Positions 1 through 7,100 of a stretch of DNA of 23,057 bases are shown one piece after another. The stretch lies in contig CAJNDS010001328.1 in the NCBI GenBank assembly GCA_905221605.1, forward strand, positions 1 to 23,057. Reading direction: 5' to 3'. The stretch is from Symbiodinium natans. Taxonomy: Eukaryota > Sar > Dinophyceae > Suessiales > Symbiodiniaceae. The first letter of the stretch is position 1. Each line of letters opens with the position of its first letter. A program made the position numbers and the translations under genes. The notes beneath the pieces were generated by a model, which saw only the letters and a list, made by a program, of their open reading frames with translations, did not search any database and was not told the DNA's origin.

Positions 1-109
1 CCCCCCCCCCCCCCCCCCCCGACTTTTTTTCTGTCCATTTTTAAATAAACACACACAGAGAGGGGAGGGCTGCAACCCCTGCCCGCCCGGCCTTGGTTGC
101 ATCTTGGCC

Positions 110-469
110 GAGCATTGCGTTTGCAAATGGGTAACCCCCCCCCCCCCCCCCCCCCCCGAGCATTGTGTTTGCAAATGGGGGGTCTGCACGCCTCCCCCCC
201 CCCCACCCCAGGACCCCTGCTTTTGTAATTTTTGACAATCATACGAGCATTGTGTTTGCTAATGCCCCCTGCCCCCTTCCCCCCCCCAGCACCCCAGGTT
301 CTTTTGGAGTCCTTGCAAAGCTTGCCAGGAAGAACCTGATGCCATTCTTTCAAACAGAGCAGGAAAGGCCCACACGTTTGTGCAACTTAAGAACGCCATG
401 ACCATTTGGTTTCTGAAGCCACATGCATGCTTTTCAATCGGGCACACGAGCATCGTGCTTGCAAATGGG
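110..469. repeat. Dispersed 22-bp motif, four copies
   Basis: Four near-identical copies of a motif beginning GAGCATTGTG and ending GCAAATGGG lie at 110-131, 158-180, 245-264 and 448-469. Copies 1 and 2 are separated by a poly-C run (135-157). Copy 3 has CTAATG in place of CAAATG, and copy 4 has CATCGTGC in place of CATTGTGT. No coding role is evident. The DNA between the copies is C-rich and low in complexity. I found no convincing exon between 1 and 700. Confidence 0.6.
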
Positions 470-703
470 AGCCAAGCTGAGCCACGCCTTTGCAAGGGGA
501 CACGGCCGGGCCACACTTCAATACTTCCGCCGGTTAAGGAGGGGGGGTTCCTGGTGGCTTTCTCGTCTGACACTACCTCATACAAAAGGGAGGCGACATG
601 GGTAGCCGAACTCCGACCCCTTTGAACCCGGAGCCCTAAACCCAAAACCCCAAACTCCAAATCCTAAACCCTGCAAAGGCAAAAGAATCTGCGTTTGCGA
701 CAG

Positions 704-2391
704 GTGAATGGTCAGAACACCGGCTTCACGAAGGAAGAGGTGCGCAGTTGTAGCTGACATACTGTGCCTCTCGTCCCTGGGACGTAGGGTTTAGGGTTGA
801 AGTTCAGATACTAGGCCCCGAAGAAACGGCCCCCCCCCCCCCCCCCCCGCCCCATTTCAGGGGAGCCTTAAACCCAGGCCCTGAGGCTCCCTAACCCTAG
901 GGAGCCAGGACATCCCTGAGCCCCCCGAAAGCCTGAGACCTCGAATCCCCTCCAGAGGCTGTTGAGAAGGGCAAAGGTGAACCCTAAACATCCCTAAACC
1001 CTATAAACCCTATAAACCCTATAAACCCTATAAACCCTATAAACCCTAAAAACCCTATAAACCCTATAAACCCCTATAAACCCTATAAACCCTAGAAACC
1101 CTAGAAACCCTATAAACCCTAAACCCTATAAACCCTATAAACCCTATAAACCCTATAAACCCTATAAACCCTATAAACCCTATAAACCCTATAAACCCTA
1201 TACCCTTACCCGAATCCCTAAACCCCAAGCCCCAAACCCCTTACAACACCGCCAAAACTCTAAACTCCCAAAACTAAAGCTCTTCAACTCACGTACGCAT
1301 AAGGCTTAGACTCCCAAATCCACCCCGACGCCCCAATATCCCTACACCCCTTAAAACACCTCTCAGCCCTTCGACTCCTACAACTCCTACGACCTACGAC
1401 CCCCTGAAGCCCTATCCCTAACCCACGCGGCTATCTCGAGGTGCGCGCCTCTTTTGAAAGCCAGTGCCCGGGTGTGTCGCTGATGGTCGATGCCACTCGG
1501 ACCTCGGAGTGGGCCCATATTCCTGAGTGCGCCCATATTCTTTTTGAGGGGTCTAGGGTTTTGAGCTTAACAGGTTTAGGCGCCCTTTTTACCCACTTTT
1601 GACCAAGAAGGTACCCTTTTCCCTTTTACTTGTAGATGAGTCTGGGACCCAGGCCATGGGCCGCGTGGATGGCAGCCAGGGGTGGCAAGAGAGCGAGGAC
1701 GGGGAGGGTTTGCCATGGGATGTGGGCTTTGGGTGGCACTTGGGGGACAAAGGGGGGGGGGGGGGGGGGGGGGGGGGGGAAGGTCAAAGTTGACAGCTCA
1801 ACCCTGTGCCCTAAACCCTCAACCCCAAATCCAAAGCCCCAGAACTCACCCCTCACCCCTCAACCTCCAGAATCTTCAAGCCCTTGGCCGCCAAGACGAG
1901 GACTTGGTCAACAGATGGAATCAGGAGGCCGGGCCCATCATCCCACGTCTCATGGGATCCTCCGCTACCCCGACTTGAACTGACTTGAACCGCCTCCAGC
2001 CCAAAATCAGGCCCAAAGCCCCCAGCAAACCCCAAGTTCGGGGCCTCATTTGATTTCGAGTTGGGGGTTAAGGTGGTAATGGATCCAAACCCAACCCCCC
2101 TGCCGGACAGGGTTCGGGGTTTGTGAATTTGGGGCTTGGGGTTGACGGTTCTGGGTCGGTCGTCTTTTTGGGTGGGGGTTGTTCTCGGGATCCCTGACCC
2201 TTCATCCTAAACCCCTCAACTCAGGTCCATCCTAGACCCTAAACCCCCCCTCCCCCCTCCCCCCCTCCCGTCCCGTCCTAACGAGCCCAGCTCGACTCCA
2301 GGTCGGGGCGCGCCTGATCCTCTCCCAACGGCCAAGCAATGGCCTGGTGGCGCTGAACCTCCGCGCCTTCTTGGCACCCTCCAAGCTCTAA
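704..2391 (+). CDS. Gene A: 3' part of an unrecognised multi-exon gene (six in-phase exons)
   Basis: Six exons join without a frame break: 704-739, 958-976, 1636-1707, 1881-1946, 2026-2111 and 2302-2391 (369 nt, 122 residues plus TAA at 2389-2391). Every junction is GT-AG and each phase is compatible with the next (0, 1, 1, 1, 0). Donors are GTGCGC (740), GTGAAC (977), GTTTGC (1708), GTCTCA (1947) and GTTCGG (2112). The acceptor at 1635 follows a strong pyrimidine tract. The peptide starts VNGQNTGFTKEE, has an acidic middle (GWQESEDGE, then LGRQDEDLVNRWNQEAG), then NPKFGASFDFELGVKVVMD, and ends LNLRAFLAPSKL. I do not recognise the family. The 5' end is not identified and may lie outside the window. 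The fit of five phases over 1.7 kb is the main support. The 19-nt exon 958-976 and the choice of acceptors at 1880 and 2025 are the weakest points. Confidence 0.55.
830..848. repeat. Poly-C run inside a gene A intron
   Basis: Nineteen consecutive C. It lies in the C-rich 3' half of the intron 740-957, whose 5' half carries TAGGGTTTAGGG. Runs of this length are unreliable in assemblies. Confidence 0.8.
986..1206. repeat. CCCTATAAA 9-mer array in a gene A intron
   Basis: About 24 copies of CCCTATAAA with a few CCCTAAAAA, CCCTAGAAA and CCCTAAA variants. The unit is the telomere repeat CCCTAAA with TA inserted. It fills most of the proposed intron 977-1635. The rest of that intron (1207-1580) is decayed C-rich sequence with no exon that I could place securely. 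The same unit in the opposite orientation (TTTATAGGG) appears near 9105-9145. Confidence 0.85.
1752..1779. repeat. Poly-G run in a gene A intron
   Basis: Twenty-eight consecutive G in intron 1708-1880. It marks the change from a G-rich 5' half to a C-rich 3' half (CCCTAAACCC near 1810). Confidence 0.85.
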
Positions 2392-2615
2392 GAGTCCGGA
2401 CTTCGGGCTTTAGGGTTTACATAGGATCTGGGTATAGGGTTTTGGGATCCTTTGCAGTTTGCATTGTCCCTTCTTGGAGGATGCCTTAGGAACGTCTGAA
2501 GAGCGCTTAGAAGGCAAGATCGCGGAAAGCACTTGCAATCTCGCGCCTGCTGTGCCAAAACCCCCCCCCCACCCCCCCAATCAAAGGGTGGCGGAGGGGG
2601 GTGGGGGCACAAGAA
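2392..2615 (+). other. Region downstream of gene A
   Basis: Gene A's stop is followed at once by G-rich telomere-like sequence (GGGCTTTAGGGTTTAC). Then come a stretch of ordinary composition (2450-2560) and a C-rich then G-rich segment (2560-2610). I see no exon, promoter or polyadenylation signal that I can defend. Confidence 0.4.
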
Positions 2616-2755
2616 CCTAACGCCACAAGGGCGGATCCCCTAAACCTAACGCCGCAAGGGCGAGTCCCTGAAACTTAACGCCACAAGGGCGTATCCCCCA
2701 AAACTAACGCCACAAGGGCGAAAGCCTGAAACCTAATGCCAGGGCGAAACCCAAC
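2616..2755. repeat. 29-bp tandem repeat, about 4.8 copies
   Basis: Units start at 2616, 2645, 2674, 2703 and 2732 with an exact period of 29. Each contains CTAACGCCACAAGGGCG followed by a variable tail ending CCTGAAA or CCCTAAA. The fifth copy is shortened. The tails look like telomere-type sequence, as if a unique 17-mer plus a CCCTAAA-like spacer had been duplicated. Confidence 0.8.
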
Positions 2756-2888
2756 CCCTCCCAAAGCCCGAAAGCTCCTGAGTTCTAAACTAAAACCCCC
2801 AGCCCAGGAGACTCAAATGCCCTCAACACAGTCCCGGGCAAGTCCCCAAAGCCTGGCCCATAGGTTTCGGGCTCCGACAAGCTCAAAG

Positions 2889-3039
2889 ATGCTTCCGATC
2901 AACCCACGTGCTGAAAGACCCCCCAAAACGCGGCTCAAAAAGACTTTGCTTGCACCCGAAACCTGGTCAAGCCTGCTTTTGGGGCTTGGGCCTGTTGCGG
3001 ATTTTTTTTTTTTTTTTTTGGGGGGGGGGGGGGGGGGGC

Positions 3040-3106
<67 letters not shown>

Positions 3107-3703
3107 GTGATGTTGTTAGACCATATGTGATGAACTTTAAAATGCAGAATATTTTGAAGACTTTTTGACATGCACATCAATCGAATTATGTAATCTACAT
3201 CTCGATCATACAGCAGAAGAAAGAGAAGGTCGGGGGGGCAGGTGAAAGATCAGCTTGCCACGACCGTGTGCCCCAAAGTTGCGGCCGTGTGGCAGAACCC
3301 GCGCCTTTACTCCTCATTGAAACCTCCAAATTCAGAGTTGTGCAGGTATACACATACTACATTCGGCACGTTTCAACCCACAAAAGCGTGACCAAAAAAC
3401 CATTATTCCAAAACCAAAGCCCTATGTGTCTACGTCGAGTTGTCGAAGCCCTCGTCCCTGGCGATCCTTTGGTTTCAGAAAAAGGTTCGCGGAATCCAAA
3501 TATCCAGAATTGCGGAAACCGCCGTTTGCCCTCGTGCCCTTCCTCTGAGGGTTGAGTCCTGGGAGGCCGCAGATCTTTGGGGCCTAGACGAGGACACTGC
3601 ACTGGGAAACCCAAAGGCCTCGGGGAATCTTCTGAAGCCTCGGCTCTCAGCTGCTTGCAAGCACAGTCACGCCTGCCAACCCGAGCATACGGTTAGGGCT
3701 TAA
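2889..3703 (+). CDS. Gene C: small gene, last two exons well supported
   Basis: Exon 3242-3345 encodes 34 residues beginning VKDQLATTVCPKVAAVWQNP and ends at donor GTATAC in phase 2. Exon 3550-3703 follows a pyrimidine-rich acceptor (CCCTTCCTCTGAG), needs exactly one base to complete the split codon, and encodes VESWEAADLWGLDEDTALGN and onward to TAA at 3701-3703. Together they give 85 residues. A possible first exon is 2889-2993: ATG, 35 codons starting MLPINPRAERPPKTRLKK, with phase-0 donor GTTGCG. It would enclose the poly-T/poly-G/(GAT)22 block in an intron. That first exon is much less certain. No known domain is recognised. The intron 3346-3549 is AT-richer and lacks telomere-like sequence, unlike most introns here. 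Confidence 0.42.
3002..3105. repeat. Composite simple repeat: T18, G19, (GAT)22
   Basis: T run 3002-3019, G run 3020-3038, then 22 perfect GAT units from 3040 to 3105. The next 80 bp (3106-3190) are AT-rich. Translation of the GAT array gives poly-Asp, or poly-Ile on the minus strand. Neither is credible as protein because the array sits between two different homopolymers. Confidence 0.9.
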
Positions 3704-3942
3704 AGAGCTTGAAATGTGTCACCTTGCGTAGCAGTCTAGAGCTGTTGGAAGCAACAGGCAAGGTAAGGGACCCTTCCTTCTGGCAACAATACTGTATGTG
3801 CCAGAATTGATTCTGGGCGAAAGTGAACTTGATGTGAGGGAAGTTTCTCAGCCGACCCTAATTTCCTAGCTAAACCTCCATACCCGAACCTTGCACACCA
3901 CTTTTTCCAAAGCCATCTACTCACCAACCTTCATGTCCCGCC
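3704..3942 (+). promoter_or_regulatory. Intergenic / 5' region of gene D
   Basis: This stretch separates the stop of gene C from the ATG at 3943. It has ordinary composition, with no telomere-like blocks apart from traces. A donor-like GTAAGG follows GGCAAG near 3760-3767 and could end a 5' UTR exon. A pyrimidine-rich stretch lies just before the ATG. No TATA box or other promoter element is clear. Confidence 0.3.
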
Positions 3943-4175
3943 ATGTACGGTGCATATGCCGCGGGATACGGCCAGGGCTACGGCCAGGCCTACGGCCAAG
4001 GCTACAGCCAGGGCGGCGATCAAGGCTATGCCCAGGGCAGCAGCCAAGGCTACAGCCAAGGCTACAGCCAAAGCTACAGCCAGGGCTACGGCCAGGGCTG
4101 CGGCCAGGGCTACGGACAAGGCTACAGCCAGGGCTGCGGGCACGGCGGGTACGCGCCTCCGGCGCCCGGCGCCCG
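3943..4175 (+). CDS. Gene D exon 1: YGQG/YSQG low-complexity domain
   Basis: ATG at 3943 opens 77 codons of imperfect four-residue repeats (YGQG, YSQG, with YAQG, SSQG and CGQG variants). They come from a 12-bp unit of the type GGCTACGGCCAG with mostly GC-ending codons. The tail is Pro/Ala-rich (GGYAPPAPGA). The ORF would stop at 4177-4179, but that TGA lies inside a splice donor (CG|GTGAAG at 4176), and exon 2 completes the split codon. Family knowledge: Tyr/Gln/Gly/Ser repeats of this kind are prion-like and drive condensation of RNA-binding proteins. Minus-strand ORFs over this block are shadows of the repeat. Confidence 0.65.
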
Positions 4176-7100
4176 GTGAAGTCTGACATGCGCATCGTCA
4201 TGTTAGAGCCCTTGCTGTAAACCCTACAAACCTGACGCCCCAGGGTCACATTGTGTCGTTGGCTTCCCGACAATTAAAGCAGGCTCAGCTGCATCGCACG
4301 GCGGCTTTTATTTTTGTAGCCCATACTATAACCCTAAATGTTCCATGCACCCCATGCTTGCTCGAACTTACAAAGTCTTGTAGCCTGAGCCGTGTTTGGG
4401 TTTCGGGCTTGGCTTTGTAGGTTTTTTCAGGCTTGTAGTAGGGGAGGCAGGTGGAGTTATTCATGTTCGATGATCTCCTGCTTTTCCCGGATCGCGCGCG
4501 AACAACATCGTCATTCAAAGCTGCACATGCTCAAAGTGTAAACCCGCAAGCCCTGAGCCCTAAACCCCGAAACCCCCGAAACTTTAGACCCCAAACCCTG
4601 AACCCTTTGAGCCTTCTCCCCAGTGTCTCAGGTATCAGGCCGGTTATGGGGGTCATGCCGGCAGCCCTAGCATGTCCCAGGCGGCTGTTTCGTAAGTGCT
4701 TTGTATACCCCTAAACCCCAAACCCTAAACCCCAAACCCTAAACCTATCGGCGTTTGAGCGGTGTCCAGGATACATATTGAGCCAGGCAGAGCTTCGACC
4801 CTCCTAAACGCTGAGTCCCACACCGCAAAGCCCAAGAGATATTTCAGGGGTGTGTTCTATGTCTAAAAACACAGAGAGAGAGAGAGAGAGAGACAGAGAG
4901 AGACAGAGAGAGCGAGAACCGAAGTAAATAGAGAGAAGTGGAGATAGAGAGAGCTTCTCGACTATCGTTTCCTCGCGTGCTTCCTTTGCGGGCGCCGGGT
5001 AACGGGTTTCGGGCGGCTCCAGGCAACCAGAGGATCCAAACCTTGAAGGGGTGCAATTGGTAGGAGGTCCTCTGAAACATGTTCTCCAAAACTCGCAACC
5101 CTAACTGGTGCACACAGCTCGCGAGCATCCCAAACCCTTAGCTGCCTGAGCCCTGTACGCATCCACAAGTCTCAAATCCTAAATGCCACCCCCAAGCCCG
5201 TTTTAACGACCCCGAAGGGCCCGAAACATCCGAAGAAGCCCTGACGAGCCGGTGACCTAACTTGGAGCCCCCCATCTCACCCATCTCAGGCCCGGCCAGC
5301 CATGCCTCCCCGCCCGCTGCCGGGAATGGACCCGGCCAGGAGACTCTGTTCGGCTTCGTAGGCTTAGGCTCTTGAGGACCTTGGGTTTGCCTTTCTCTAA
5401 AGATGGCGTAGAAATCCTACAAAGAAGCCCTGATCTCCACACTTTAGATTCCAGCAATCTCAAGCATTCCTAAACTCTGGAACCCAAGCCTCGCAGGGTC
5501 CAACAAGGGTGCAAAATGGTGCAAACACAGGGCTACGGTAGAGGCTCGGAGTGTTGCGGCTTGGGGTGGTTTAGGGTGGCCTCGGGCTTTGGGCCGTTTG
5601 GGGTTCAGGGTTTAGGGCTTCTACGCTACCTGACTTGCTTAGCATGGTAGGGCTTCGGGTGGTTTTTTGAGGGCTTGGGGTGTGTCGGGTGGCTTAGGCC
5701 TTTCCCGCGAGTCTGCAGCTTTTCTGCCCAGGCCTCCGGCATCGCCTGTTCCCAAGATGGTCTTTTGTGGGTGAAGTTTGGGGCTTTCGTGTGGGGGGAG
5801 CTGACATGAGTGCCAATATCATCCCCTCTGGTCTACAATCACCGGAAACTATAAAACAAGATCTGGATTTAAAGATGGCCCCGTTATTTGGCATTGTTGG
5901 TAGCAAGACTGCAATTGCTGATATCTCTTCGGCTTACGGAAAAGTGAAAGTGCGCGACCGTCAGGCCTTGAACGCCCTTGCTGCTAAACCTAAACGAAGT
6001 TCATCATGAATGACAAGATGTTTCGTCATTTCGTTATCATGGTGACGCTTTTCGTAAACGCAACTCAGAACGTTTGCGAGGTCTGGCCAGGCGGCCAGCG
6101 CCCACCTGGACCCATCGTCAAGGCGACGGGCCATGCGCCCGTTTCGGGTTTAGATCTCATGTTTTACGACGAAGGGTTTAGGGCTCAGGGCTCAGGGGCT
6201 AGGGCCATTCGGGCCCCAAGTCCACTCAGAGACTCAGGGGTTAACTATCACAAAGTGAGCCCGAAGGGTTTAGGGCTTTTAGGGGCCCGAGGGTAGGGGC
6301 AGTGCACCATCCTTGTTATGTAATTAACGAACATGTGTAGCCCCTGCATCCATGACCCTGCCATATTATATTCGGCAGCGGCATAGCCTTTACTTGTCCA
6401 CGGTCGCCCTCAACCCGGTTTTAACGTGTAGACATCAAACTCATACGAATTCGCTTCTAGTGACTATAGACCTCGTAGTCTAGGACCCAACGTCTTTGCA
6501 AGCAAGATCCTGAGGTTAGGATGGGAGATGCTGAAACTTCTTCAACGCGTGTAGTTTTAGAAGTTGCAGGCGGGCAACCTGGCCAAGGACATCACTGTGC
6601 CCACTTTGAAGCAGGTCGGCTTGGGCAGCTGGAGGTTTCCCAGTACTTCATGAACAGGTCCCTCAATAGATGTGTACCTGGATATAAGAGTACATATTGT
6701 AATGGGCCCCAGCCACAAAGAGGACCCTAACTTAAAGAACCCTGCTCGCAGGGTTGGTGATGTTTATGGGCTGAGAGGGTATGTAGGGCTTGTTCGGACT
6801 TAGGATCTTACAAAAGAGCTTTTCTTATGCGTACTATGATCCTCCAAGTCTGGCTTGGGGTTTGTGGGTTTCGGGGCGGATTTCGGGAATTCTCCATTTG
6901 TAGTGCGGTGGGGTTTAGAGGGTTTAGGGGATTTAGGGGGTTTAGGGGGTGCCCAGCTTTTGAGCATCTGAAGGCACTCACGAAGTGGGGTGTTGACGGC
7001 ATCAAGGAGGTCAGGCTGCTGGGGAGGGGGGGCAGAGAAGAGTTCTCTTTGGTGGAGCTGGCTGTTGGAAACCTAAGTTACAAAACCGTAAAAAACTCCA

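Noticed and set aside
3040-3105. Poly-Asp or poly-Ile coding repeat
   Set aside because: The (GAT)22 array directly follows T18 and G19 homopolymers and has no exon borders. It is a microsatellite.
3931-4273. Ala/Val- and Arg/Pro-rich ORFs in other frames over the YGQG exon
   Set aside because: All are alternate-frame readings of the 12-bp coding repeat. The YGQG frame has the start, the codon bias and a donor that joins exon 2 in phase.
6570-7009. SAP domain reading of TVPTLKQHLKALTKWGVDGIKE
   Set aside because: The helix pattern fits, but the downstream in-phase exons supply RRM beta3, alpha2 and beta4, and the GNL core fits RNP2, so an RRM is the better explanation.
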